Positions 17,336-25,680 of a stretch of DNA of 64,000 nt are shown in pieces (the first letter of the stretch is position 1; every line of letters begins with the position of its first letter). This stretch comes from Elusimicrobia bacterium HGW-Elusimicrobia-1 (GTDB lineage Bacteria > Elusimicrobiota > Endomicrobiia > PHAN01). The notes under the pieces were generated by a model that saw only the letters and a program-made list of their open reading frames with translations, was not told the DNA's origin and ran no database searches. The position numbers and the translations under genes are program-made. The DNA lies in NCBI GenBank assembly GCA_002841695.1, contig PHAN01000001.1:124001-188000 (forward strand). The letters run 5' to 3'.

Positions 17336-18333
17336 ACGCGAAACGCAAGTTCAAAAAAGTCCTTATCACCGGCGTCGGCGGTTCCGGCGGCAGTTACCTG
17401 GCCGATTACATAACGCAAAACCATCCGTCCGTCGAGGTTCACGGAATAGCCAGATGGCACAGCGCCCCTCCGTCGGTGAATGTCAATAAGTCCGTGTCGC
17501 CGGCCGTCGTGCACGAATGTGATCTGGCCGATTTCAGCTCGGTGTTCTCCACGTTATCGAGCGTCCGGCCCGATGCGATATTTCATCTTGCTTCGCACGC
17601 CAACGTCAGAGCGTCTTTCGTCACGCCCCTTTCCGTGCTCGACAACAACATAATGGGCACCGCCAATCTGCTTGAAGCCGCTCGGCTGGCCGGTATCGAC
17701 GCGGTCATACAGATATGCAGCACATCGGAAGTTTACGGGCAGGTCGCGCCTGAAAATGTCCCCATAAAAGAGAACTGTCCGATGAATCCGTCCAGCCCGT
17801 ACGCCGTTTCCAAAGTCGCGCAGGATTTGCTGGGCTTTACTTATTTCAGAAGTTACGGGATGAAGATAATCCGCACGCGCATGTTCGCCTACGTCAATCC
17901 CCGTCGGGCCGACTTGTTTGCCACGGCCTTCGCTCTTCAGGTGGCCGAAATCGAGGCAGGGCTCAGAGACGTTCTTTATCATGGAAATCTTGATTCCGTG
18001 CGCACTCTCATCGACGTAAGAGACGCCATGGAATCGTACTGGGTCGCCGCCGAGTCGTGCGATTTCGGCGAAGCGTATAACATCGGCGGAGACACCGTAA
18101 TTAAAGTCGGGGAATTTCTCGACCTTCTCAAAAAGGCCGCGAAAGTTCCCATAAAAACACAGGCCGATCCGTCGCTTTTCCGTCCGGCGGACGTTACTTT
18201 ACAGATACCTGACACCGGCAAGTTCGTCTCAAAAACCGGATGGCGGCCGAAGTGCTCGTTTGAGGATAGCGTAAAGTTTTTGCTCGCCGCCTGCCGCGAC
18301 GCCGTATCAAGAAAGCGTGGAGCGTCCAAATAA
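17332..18333 (+). CDS. GDP-mannose/GDP-heptose 4,6-dehydratase-like enzyme
   Basis: The 333-residue extended SDR resembles GMD. It has TGVGGSGGSYLADY (GMD has a GSYLAE-like stretch here), STSEVYG (130-136) giving the Thr-Ser-Glu part of the active site, and Tyr157/Lys161 in SPYAVSK. NPRRADLFAT matches the PRRGE(T/L)F region of GMD. The reaction would convert a GDP-sugar to its 4-keto-6-deoxy form. Because HddA and HddC-like genes share the locus, GDP-D-glycero-D-manno-heptose is a better guess than GDP-mannose, as in the DmhA-type enzymes of Campylobacter and Yersinia. Substrate choice is inference. Confidence 0.82.
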   Translation: MNAKRKFKKVLITGVGGSGGSYLADYITQNHPSVEVHGIARWHSAPPSVNVNKSVSPAVVHECDLADFSSVFSTLSSVRPDAIFHLASHANVRASFVTPLSVLDNNIMGTANLLEAARLAGIDAVIQICSTSEVYGQVAPENVPIKENCPMNPSSPYAVSKVAQDLLGFTYFRSYGMKIIRTRMFAYVNPRRADLFATAFALQVAEIEAGLRDVLYHGNLDSVRTLIDVRDAMESYWVAAESCDFGEAYNIGGDTVIKVGEFLDLLKKAAKVPIKTQADPSLFRPADVTLQIPDTGKFVSKTGWRPKCSFEDSVKFLLAACRDAVSRKRGASK

Positions 18334-19007
18334 TGAAAACGACACTGGTGATGCCCGCCAGAAACGAAGAGACGACGATATCTGCCGCGCTGACGGCGGC
18401 CGCCCCGTTCGTCGACGAAATAATAGTTATCGACGGTTCGTCGACCGACGGCACCATAGCGGCGGCAGAGCGCTGCGGTGCAAAGGTCGTCCGCCAGCAA
18501 GGCCGCGGAAAGGGCGACGCCCTGCGTCTGGGGATAAAACTTGCCGGCGGCGACGTCATAGTATTCATGGACGCCGACGGAAGCCACGAGCCGTCGGACA
18601 TTCCGAAACTCACGGCTCCGATAGCGTCCGGCGAGGCCGATATGGTCGTGGCTTCGCGCGCCAGGGGCGGCAGCGACGAAGTTTTTATGACCGTCGACGG
18701 AATGGTCAGGCATACCGGCGGTTACATCGCCGCGATGATCATAAACTATCGGTGGGGCTCCGGGCTTACCGAAGTCGAAAACGGCTTCCGCGCGGTGAGG
18801 ACATCGGCGGTGCGGGCTATGAATCTTTCGACAAACGGTTTTGAAATCGAGCAGGAAATGGTAATAAAGGCGTTGAAAAATAAATTCAGGGTGACCGAAG
18901 CGGGTTCCCACGAGTACGCCCGCGGCGGGGGAGAATCCAAACTTCCGACACGCTCGGCGTGGAGATTTTTGGCGCACCTGATAAAAGAGCTGCTGACCGG
19001 CAAATGA
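18333..19007 (+). CDS. GT2 glycosyltransferase, polyprenyl-phosphate sugar synthase-like
   Basis: This 224-residue GT-A enzyme has VMPARNEETTI, then VIDGSSTDGT and the metal-binding MDADGSHEPSDIP. The next region, with VASRARGGSD and a late FEIEQEMVIKALKN, matches DPM1-like enzymes. No C-terminal membrane helices follow, so it is the short soluble form. It would move a sugar from a nucleotide to polyprenyl phosphate, providing donors for the membrane GT-C enzymes in this locus, one of which starts only two genes later. The start overlaps the previous stop by a single base (TAATG). Confidence 0.85.
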   Translation: MKTTLVMPARNEETTISAALTAAAPFVDEIIVIDGSSTDGTIAAAERCGAKVVRQQGRGKGDALRLGIKLAGGDVIVFMDADGSHEPSDIPKLTAPIASGEADMVVASRARGGSDEVFMTVDGMVRHTGGYIAAMIINYRWGSGLTEVENGFRAVRTSAVRAMNLSTNGFEIEQEMVIKALKNKFRVTEAGSHEYARGGGESKLPTRSAWRFLAHLIKELLTGK

Positions 19008-19615
19008 AAAAAATCTCCCGGATGGAATTCGACGACTACTACTCGAATCATTTCTATAACTTTTTATTCCGATGGCTCGACCGCCGGAAACTGCGGCTTA
19101 TCGCGCGCGAGCTGAAATCCATCGCGCCGCCCGTCGGAGACATACTCGATTTGGGCGCCGGCTCCGGGAAGATGGCGCGAGAACTGGCCAAAAGTTTCGG
19201 CGGCGTCGTCTGCGTCGACAAAAACCGGGCGCTTCTTGATTCCTGCATGGCCGGAGGCCTCAGGGCGGTTGAGGCGAATCTCGAAGAAGGCCTCGGGAAT
19301 TTTGCCGACGGCAGCGTTTCGGCGGTGCTGGCGGCCGATGTTTTGGAACATATCGCCAATCAGAATTTTCTTCTCTCGGAGATGTCCAGAGTGCTGCGTC
19401 CCGGCGGCAAGGCGGTGATATTCACGCCTCCTTACGATGGCATCAGATGTGTCGCCGCGCTTAAACTTCATCATCTGGTCACCGGACGCTGGTCCGACCA
19501 TATTTCGCCGCTGACGGCGGAGGCCTTTGCGCATAAACTCGGCGTGGCGTTTTGCGATTACAAAATAACAAAGATAAATTTCGGACTTACAATGGCCGGA
19601 GTGGGCATAAAATGA
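19004..19615 (+). CDS. SAM-dependent class I methyltransferase
   Basis: The 203-residue protein has motif I ILDLGAGSGKMAREL at about residues 44-58, an acidic residue at the end of strand 2 (VCVDKN), and a Methyltransf_11-like LAADVLEHI motif. The ATG at 19004 is chosen because it forms the ATGA overlap used throughout the locus; an upstream in-frame ATG at 18959 would extend deep into the previous gene. It may methylate a sugar hydroxyl, amine or a lipid carrier. The neighbours are a polyprenyl-phosphate sugar synthase and a membrane glycosyltransferase. Confidence 0.82.
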   Translation: MKKISRMEFDDYYSNHFYNFLFRWLDRRKLRLIARELKSIAPPVGDILDLGAGSGKMARELAKSFGGVVCVDKNRALLDSCMAGGLRAVEANLEEGLGNFADGSVSAVLAADVLEHIANQNFLLSEMSRVLRPGGKAVIFTPPYDGIRCVAALKLHHLVTGRWSDHISPLTAEAFAHKLGVAFCDYKITKINFGLTMAGVGIK

Positions 19616-21594
19616 AATACGCTTCAAAGTGGGATATATACGCGATTGTTCTGGTTGCCGCGACATTTGCCGTCGGTGTAGCGGGCGCGGGCTGGGGTTT
19701 GCCGTCGAGTCGCCGCGCGGAAATCACTTTGAGCGAAAATCTGAGGACACCGGCTTTTTACGCGCGTCTCGCGAAAGTCCGCGACGACATTTACGAAAAG
19801 GCCGGGCCGAATCTGCCCGCTTACGCCGGACGGCTGTTAGTGTCGGGCGGCGGCTACGACGCTTCCGTCAATTTGGCCACTCCTCCGGAAAAAGACGGCA
19901 CAATCCATCTGGTTTCAAAAGGGCGGGACATTCCGCTTGAGCTTTTGAGAGCGTACAATTCGTATCTTTTAAGAAGCGGCCATCCCGACGAGCAGGATAT
20001 GCTCACCGCCATATCCAAGATGAATCCCCGCAAGTTTAAGTTCGACCCGCATTTTTACCGCTACGGCGGAAGTTATCTCTATCCTTTGGCCGGATGGTTC
20101 GGCGTCGTAGGCGCCGCGGGTTACCTGAAAATCAATCCGGACATAACTTTCTATCACGCCTCGCCCGACGACATGGGACGTTTTTATCTGCTCGGACGAC
20201 TTTTTTCGCTGGTGTTCGGCGCGCTGCTCGTCTGGACGGCGTATCTTTTTGCGCGGGATTTTTACGGCCCCCGCGTCGGCTTCTTCGCGGCTTTGATTTT
20301 CGCTTCTTCTCCAATGCTGCTTGCGGAATCCAATACGATGAAGCCGCACATATACGCCGCCTTCTGGGCGATGTTGAGCGTTTACTGGATGCAAAAACTG
20401 CTGCGCTCCGACGATAAAAAGTATTTTTGGGCCGCAGGCGCCGCTCTTGGCATGGCCGCGGGAACAACGATAAATTCCTGGATATATCTGGCCTTTCTGC
20501 CTGCCGTAATTCTGGCGAAATATCACGCCCGCGGCGCCGCCTTCGCGGCGGCGGAAGCGGTCAAAAGATCCGCGCAGGTGTTGGCGGTATCCGCCGTGGT
20601 TTTTACGCTGACCAACCCGTACGTAATATTTTCGTTCGCGGATTATATGGATGAACTCAGATGGACGGCGAGTTTTCATCATTTCATTTTCAGGCCGTGG
20701 GTATTATTCACGGTGCCGTTCCGCGCGGCCTTTGGCGCTCCTCTGGCCGCGGCGGTTTTGGCGGCGCTCTTGTACGCGCTTGTTTATAAAAAAGAAACGG
20801 TCGACCGGCTGTTGTCGTATTTTTCCGCGGCATCACTTTTATTTTTGGCGGTTTCTTCGGGCGGACAGGGGGAAGCGTCGGCGTATATGCGTTATCATCT
20901 TCCGCTCCTGGCCGTGTTGTCCGCCGTTGCCGCCTCGGCTTTTTCCGACACACTGCGCATCCGCCCCGTCGTTGTCCGCGCCTCCGCTCTGGCGGTCATA
21001 GGCGCCGGTGTTTTGTGGGCGCAGTCGCTGAGGACTTTTCATGCGGTAAAATATATCAGAGCGTCGGGCGACGGCGCCTCCGCCCTGGCCGCCGGCCGAT
21101 GGATTAACACACACGTGCCCCCCGGCAGTTTGGTGGGGGTAATGAAGTACGCCCCTCACGTCGATTCCACTCCGCCGTTTCGTTTCGCCGACTACAAAAT
21201 AATCTCCGGGTTTGAAAGGGTCGAGAGTATAAAATCCGTCCGCGTGTTGCCGGAGTATTTTATTATGGGGAAGCCGCCGGATTTTCTTGAAATCAAGTGG
21301 AAGGATTTTTCCGAGTTTTACGACGAGACGGCCAAATTCGGCTTGAGCGGGAAAATCGGCCCGTTTGTTTTTGTCGACAAAATAACCCCCGCGGATTTTT
21401 CCGTGGCCGTATATAAATTGAGACCATTGAAAAAGTCGTCAAAATGTCACCCTGAGCGAAGCGAAGGGTCTCGCTTGTCGTCGGAAGGCGAGATTCTTCC
21501 CCCCGACAGGTCGGGGGTCAGAATGACAAATAGCGGGGTTTTTCAACGGTCTCAAATTAAGGGCAAAATCGTTTCGCGGCAAATAAATAAATGA
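19612..21594 (+). CDS. GT39/GT83-like membrane glycosyltransferase with repeat-derived C-terminus
   Basis: The 660-residue GT-C-like protein has about ten membrane helices. The first periplasmic loop contains GHPDEQDM, the Asp/Glu pair of ArnT/PMT-type enzymes that use polyprenyl-phosphate sugars. Residues after about KLR at the end are not native: they are encoded by a mobile palindromic repeat (21420-21553), recognisable by the run CHPERSEGSR. Removing the element and one copy of its AAATT duplication restores an ending VYKLRAKSFRGK with a TAA stop. Start ATG 19612 overlaps the methyltransferase stop; an upstream in-frame ATG at 19552 is unlikely. Confidence 0.85.
   Translation: MKYASKWDIYAIVLVAATFAVGVAGAGWGLPSSRRAEITLSENLRTPAFYARLAKVRDDIYEKAGPNLPAYAGRLLVSGGGYDASVNLATPPEKDGTIHLVSKGRDIPLELLRAYNSYLLRSGHPDEQDMLTAISKMNPRKFKFDPHFYRYGGSYLYPLAGWFGVVGAAGYLKINPDITFYHASPDDMGRFYLLGRLFSLVFGALLVWTAYLFARDFYGPRVGFFAALIFASSPMLLAESNTMKPHIYAAFWAMLSVYWMQKLLRSDDKKYFWAAGAALGMAAGTTINSWIYLAFLPAVILAKYHARGAAFAAAEAVKRSAQVLAVSAVVFTLTNPYVIFSFADYMDELRWTASFHHFIFRPWVLFTVPFRAAFGAPLAAAVLAALLYALVYKKETVDRLLSYFSAASLLFLAVSSGGQGEASAYMRYHLPLLAVLSAVAASAFSDTLRIRPVVVRASALAVIGAGVLWAQSLRTFHAVKYIRASGDGASALAAGRWINTHVPPGSLVGVMKYAPHVDSTPPFRFADYKIISGFERVESIKSVRVLPEYFIMGKPPDFLEIKWKDFSEFYDETAKFGLSGKIGPFVFVDKITPADFSVAVYKLRPLKKSSKCHPERSEGSRLSSEGEILPPDRSGVRMTNSGVFQRSQIKGKIVSRQINK
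21420..21553. repeat. MITE-like element 2 (CHPERSEGSR-type palindromic repeat) inside a gene end
   Basis: This 134-bp element has 15-base terminal inverted repeats GAGACCATTGAAAAA and TTTTTCAACGGTCTC, 14 of 15 complementary. It is flanked by a perfect 5-bp duplication AAATT (21415-21419 and 21554-21558). The interior is an imperfect palindrome (TGTCACCCTGA near the left, TCAGAATGACA near the right; GGGTCTCGC against GCGAGATTC). It has inserted into the 3' end of the membrane glycosyltransferase gene and changed its last residues and stop codon. Confidence 0.92.
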
Positions 21595-22469
21595 GAAAAC
21601 CCGACTACGGCATCATTCCCGACGCGGTTCGCGCGGCTTCCAAAGAACGCTCTCTGGCCATATTCAGGCGTATGTGCCTGAGCAGATATTTTGAAACCGG
21701 CATTATTGACGCGGTGGCGGATGAAACCGTTGATTACCCCGTGTATTTGTCAATGGGGCAGGAGTCGATACCGGCCGCGCTCGCCGAAGAAATCGGCGGA
21801 TTTATGATATTCGCGCAGCATCGCTGTCACGCCGCGTACCTTGCTTTCGGCGGAGATCCCGCCAAACTTCGCGACGAGCTTATGGGATTGCCCACGGGCA
21901 CCAGCGGAGGCCGCGCCGGTTCCAACTGCGTTCAGTGTCACTCCGGAGGATTGGAGATGTTCGGGCATCACGGGCTGATAGGCGAAAACGTTCCTCTGGC
22001 GGTGGGAGCGTCTCTGGGGAGTGGAAAACCGGCGGTTTGTTTTTTCGGCGACGGCGCCGCCGAAGAGGATTATGTTTTTGCCGCTATGGGATTTGCGGTA
22101 ACGCACAAATTGCCCGTGCTTTTCGTATGCGAGGACAACAATTTATCGATATTGACGGAAATCCGCGACCGGCGGTCGTGGAGTATTACCAAAGTGGCCG
22201 CCGCTCTTTATATGCCCGCCGTGGACATTGCCGACGACCCGTGGAGCGTGGCCGCCAAGGTCGCCGGGCTTAAAAAAAATCTGCCGGCCTTTATGAATAT
22301 CTATACCTGCCGCGCCCGATGGCACGTGGGCGCCGGAATAGACGGCCCGCCCGCGTGGGACAGATTCGCGCTTGTTAAAGAAGAGCTTTTGGCGCTGGGT
22401 CTGGGTAACGAAGCGGCCAAGATTGAGAACGAAGTCCGGGCGTTTATGACGGAATTATGGAAAAAATGA
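21591..22469 (+). CDS. Thiamine-diphosphate E1 alpha subunit-like protein
   Basis: The 292-residue protein belongs to the alpha subunit family of 2-oxo acid dehydrogenase E1. It binds thiamine diphosphate through GDG (153-155) and the downstream DNN (182-184), the classic GDG-x26-NN motif; the segment GDGAAEEDYVFAAMGFAV is typical. There are no E2 lipoyl acyltransferase or E3 genes nearby, so it is probably not part of a dehydrogenase complex. Related orphan E1 pairs attach two-carbon units to keto sugars in antibiotic pathways (AviB1/AviB2 type). It pairs with the following beta gene. Confidence 0.85.
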   Translation: MRKPDYGIIPDAVRAASKERSLAIFRRMCLSRYFETGIIDAVADETVDYPVYLSMGQESIPAALAEEIGGFMIFAQHRCHAAYLAFGGDPAKLRDELMGLPTGTSGGRAGSNCVQCHSGGLEMFGHHGLIGENVPLAVGASLGSGKPAVCFFGDGAAEEDYVFAAMGFAVTHKLPVLFVCEDNNLSILTEIRDRRSWSITKVAAALYMPAVDIADDPWSVAAKVAGLKKNLPAFMNIYTCRARWHVGAGIDGPPAWDRFALVKEELLALGLGNEAAKIENEVRAFMTELWKK

Positions 22470-23356
22470 CCGTAGCCGAAACTATCAAAAGAATAACCCG
22501 CCGGCACCTTGAGCAGGATAACGGAATGCTTCTGGGCGAGTGCATTACCGCCGTGGGCTGGGTCAACGGAACTGTCCCCGACGCCAAAAAAGGAATCGTC
22601 GAACTGCCCATGACCGACGTGGCCGGCGCCGGAATAGCCGTGGGCGCGGCTCTCGTCGGACGCAGGCCGATACTGGTGATCAGATTCCAGGATTTTCTTA
22701 TGCTTAATTCCAGCCCGCTGATATTTTTCGCCGCAAAGTACAAGGAACTTCACGGACGTTCCGCGCCGATTTTTGTCAGAGCCAGCGCCGCCGAGGGCTT
22801 CGGTCCGGTTCATTCCGGAGTGCTGCATTCCATCTTTATGCATTTTCCGGGATTTCGAGTTTGCTCGCCCATGACGCCTCTTGAATATGAGGATGCCTGG
22901 CGGGATTTTATGAGCCACGACGACCCTTTTATTTGCAGCGAGCACCGTTTAAGCTATTCCAACACCGGGGAAATGCCCGATATTTTCGTCGACGGCGCCC
23001 GCGTAACATTGTATCCGGTGTCTGCGGCCAGATTCGCGGCTGTTCGCGCCGCCTCGGAGCTGCAAAAACAGGGCATACCCTGCAACGTGGCGCACATAGT
23101 GCGGCTGAAACCGTTTACCGTCGACAAACGGCTGACGGCGCCTCTGGATGCGGGTTCCGCCGGTCTGGTGATAGACCCCGGTTATGAAATAGCGGGCGCC
23201 GCCAGGAGCATAGCATACGAGTTGACGCAAAAAACCGGCGCGCGGGTAAACGCGCTGGGACTTCGCGACAAGACAAAATGTCTTTGCGAGCCGCTGCGCA
23301 ACCCGGCGCCCGACGCTGAAGCCATCGTCGGGGCGGTTCATGCGATGCTCGGATAA
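22466..23356 (+). CDS. Thiamine-diphosphate E1 beta subunit-like protein
   Basis: The protein has 296 residues from ATG 22466, which forms an ATGA overlap with the alpha gene; ATG 22457 (three residues longer) is possible. The N-terminal half resembles the E1 beta pyrimidine-binding domain, with ELPMTDVAGAGIAVGAAL where PITE-x-GF-x-GIAVGAA is usual. The catalytic Glu that activates the cofactor is therefore Asp here (residue 51 in this numbering). The C-terminal transketolase-like domain is complete. Together with the alpha subunit it should catalyse carbon-carbon bond formation or cleavage on a keto sugar or acid. Confidence 0.82.
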   Translation: MTVAETIKRITRRHLEQDNGMLLGECITAVGWVNGTVPDAKKGIVELPMTDVAGAGIAVGAALVGRRPILVIRFQDFLMLNSSPLIFFAAKYKELHGRSAPIFVRASAAEGFGPVHSGVLHSIFMHFPGFRVCSPMTPLEYEDAWRDFMSHDDPFICSEHRLSYSNTGEMPDIFVDGARVTLYPVSAARFAAVRAASELQKQGIPCNVAHIVRLKPFTVDKRLTAPLDAGSAGLVIDPGYEIAGAARSIAYELTQKTGARVNALGLRDKTKCLCEPLRNPAPDAEAIVGAVHAMLG

Positions 23357-23437
23357 AATATCGGCCCGCGGCAAAGCGTGTCCGTCTAAGATTCGCGGGA
23401 CGCGGTCGGGACCATCAAAAATATTTCGGAGGCGGAT

Positions 23438-23947
23438 ATGAAAAAAGCCGTGATAATCACAGCGCAGAACTTTCAGGACGAGGAATTCATATACCCCTAT
23501 TATCGTCTGCGGGAGGCGGGTTTTTCCGTCGATGTGGCGATAAAGGGAAAAGAAACCGTCAAAGGCAAATACGGACTGCCCTGCAAGCCCACGGTCGACA
23601 CAAAAGACCTGCGCGAGTCCGACTACGATCTTGTGGTAATACCCGGCGGGCACGAAGCTCCCGACAGGGTAAGACAGGTCAGGGAAGTCCTGGACTTTGT
23701 GCGCGCTATGAACGCCAAGGGCAAAGTGATTTCCACCATTTGCCACGGCCCGTGGGTTTTAATTTCGGCGGGTGTGGTTAAAGGAAAAAAAATATCGGCA
23801 TACATCGGAATCAAGGACGATGTCGTCAACGCCGGCGCCGAATATGTCGACGCTCCTGTTGTCGTCGACGGCAATATCGTTTCGTCTCCGCACTATCAAT
23901 ATAACGGCGACTGGATGCGCGAGACGCTGAAAAAATTCGGACTATGA
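23438..23947 (+). CDS. DJ-1/PfpI-family protein
   Basis: This 169-residue single-domain protein has the DJ-1/PfpI nucleophile elbow STICHGPW with Cys102 and His103, an acidic residue near the N-terminus in FQDEEF (Glu15/Glu16), and IPGGHEAPD before the elbow. Members include glyoxalase III, class I amidotransferase-like proteins, proteases and hydratases; sequence alone does not say which. Placed between an E1-like pair and a sugar SDR-cupin fusion, it more likely works on a carbonyl sugar intermediate than as a protease. A GGAGG ribosome site precedes the ATG. The 81-base gap upstream shows nothing else. Confidence 0.85.
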   Translation: MKKAVIITAQNFQDEEFIYPYYRLREAGFSVDVAIKGKETVKGKYGLPCKPTVDTKDLRESDYDLVVIPGGHEAPDRVRQVREVLDFVRAMNAKGKVISTICHGPWVLISAGVVKGKKISAYIGIKDDVVNAGAEYVDAPVVVDGNIVSSPHYQYNGDWMRETLKKFGL

Positions 23948-25680
23948 ACAAGAGCGACAAAATATACGTGGCCGGACACAACGGCCTTGTCGGTTCGGCG
24001 GTATGCCGCCGTCTGGCGGCCGCCGGCTTCACCGATGTCATCACGCGTTCCCGCGCGGAACTCGACCTGTGCGACCAGAACCACGTCCGCGCGTTTTTCG
24101 ACAGAGAACGGCCGAAGTACGTATTTTTGGCCGCGGCCAAGGTCGGGGGTGTTTACGCAAACGACACCTATCGCGCCGATTTCATTTACGAAAATCTGAT
24201 GATACAAAGCAACGTAATTCATCAGGCGTTCGTGCACGAAACGTCAAAACTCCTGTTTTTCAGCTCCGCGGATATGTATCCCAAAAACTGCCCCCAGCCG
24301 GCCAAAGAGGAGTATCTTTTCGGCGGGCCGCTTGAACCGACCTGCGAGCCGTTCGCGGTGGCGAAACTCGCCGGCGCCCAAATGTGCGAGTCGTACAACC
24401 GTCAATACGGAACGGATTTTACGGTGGCGATCGCCCCCAATGTCTATGGACCGCATCAACGCTACGACTCTCTTAACGCGCAGGTGGTTCCCTCTCTGTT
24501 AAAGAAATTCTACGAGGCGAAAGCGTCCTCCTCGGACGAAGTTGTCATTTGGGGCGCCGGCGGCGCTCAGAGAGATTTTCTGTATTCCGACGATCTGGCC
24601 GACGCGGCGATATTTATTATGAAGGAAAGCGGCGCTCCTGATTTTTTTAATGTAGGCACGGGAAGCGGTTATACCATTGCCCAAGTGGCCGAGGCGATAA
24701 AAAAAGCCGTGGGATACGGCGGCAGAATTGTTTTTGACAAAACCAAGCCGGAAGGGGCGGTCAGGAAACTTTTGGATGTATCAAAGATTACGGATCTCGG
24801 ATGGAAAGCCGGCGCTTCGCTGGAAGCCGGCCTTGCGGCGACTTACGATTCTTTCGTCGGGGAAATGAGCAGAAAAGAAGCCCGCGTCAGCATAGTGTGC
24901 AATATTTCCCTTAACCGAAAAGATTCGCAGGCGCTTAAAAAAATCCAAAAGGGGCGCGGGATTCCGTCGTCGGAAGCCGTTGAACAGGATTTCAGGAACA
25001 AGATAGTCATAAAGCCGTGGGGCCACGAATTTCTGGTTTTTGAAAACGAGGAGACATCGGTATGGTTTCTGCATCTTAAAAAAGGGCATTCCACGTCGAT
25101 GCACTGCCATCCCGGCAAAAACACATCGCTGATAATTCTTTCCGGTAAAGCCATGAGCAGCACTTTTGAGTCGAGAAATTACCTCAAAGGCGGCGACGCC
25201 ATAATAATAGAGAAAGGCGTATTCCACTTTACCAAAGTTCTTTCGGACGACGGATTGTGTATGTTTGAGATAGAATCTCCGCCGCTCAAGACCGACCTTG
25301 TGCGTCTTGAAGACCGCTACGGACGGGCCGAATTGGGATACGAGAGCGAGGCCGCTTCGTCGCCGGAGCGTCTTAGGGAATACGGTTATTTTCATTTTGA
25401 AGATACGCCGCCGCAAAAACGTTTCGCCCATGCCGACGACAGATTTACCGCCGAGTTTGAAGTATTTGCCGATGCGAAAGATTTTCAGGACCATTTCAAG
25501 ATAGACGACCTCGGCTGTCTCTACACTTCCTGCCGCGGCAATATTGTCGGCGCCGACGGCAAGACGCTTTTGGCGTCCGGCGGAACCCAGAAGGCCGACG
25601 TTCTTTTTAACGCGGGAAATATGAGCGTTACGGGGCGCACTGTAATTCTTAAGACCTCCACACGGGACAGACAACTGTGA
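23944..25680 (+). CDS. GDP-L-fucose synthase-like SDR fused to a cupin domain
   Basis: The protein has 578 residues. Residues 1-305 align closely with GDP-fucose synthase (GHNGLVGSAV, SSADMYPK, CESYNRQYG, APNVYGPH). The catalytic Tyr is Phe137 (FAVAK, Lys141 kept), the epimerisation Cys is Ala109 and the epimerisation His is Gln180. A linker (about 305-350) leads to a mannose-6-phosphate-isomerase-like cupin (about 352-475) with IKPWGHE and the metal-binding MHCH, and then a further 100-residue beta-rich tail. The SDR half is unlikely to act as a normal epimerase-reductase; the cupin could isomerise or epimerise. It overlaps both neighbours by four bases. Confidence 0.85.
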   Translation: MNKSDKIYVAGHNGLVGSAVCRRLAAAGFTDVITRSRAELDLCDQNHVRAFFDRERPKYVFLAAAKVGGVYANDTYRADFIYENLMIQSNVIHQAFVHETSKLLFFSSADMYPKNCPQPAKEEYLFGGPLEPTCEPFAVAKLAGAQMCESYNRQYGTDFTVAIAPNVYGPHQRYDSLNAQVVPSLLKKFYEAKASSSDEVVIWGAGGAQRDFLYSDDLADAAIFIMKESGAPDFFNVGTGSGYTIAQVAEAIKKAVGYGGRIVFDKTKPEGAVRKLLDVSKITDLGWKAGASLEAGLAATYDSFVGEMSRKEARVSIVCNISLNRKDSQALKKIQKGRGIPSSEAVEQDFRNKIVIKPWGHEFLVFENEETSVWFLHLKKGHSTSMHCHPGKNTSLIILSGKAMSSTFESRNYLKGGDAIIIEKGVFHFTKVLSDDGLCMFEIESPPLKTDLVRLEDRYGRAELGYESEAASSPERLREYGYFHFEDTPPQKRFAHADDRFTAEFEVFADAKDFQDHFKIDDLGCLYTSCRGNIVGADGKTLLASGGTQKADVLFNAGNMSVTGRTVILKTSTRDRQL

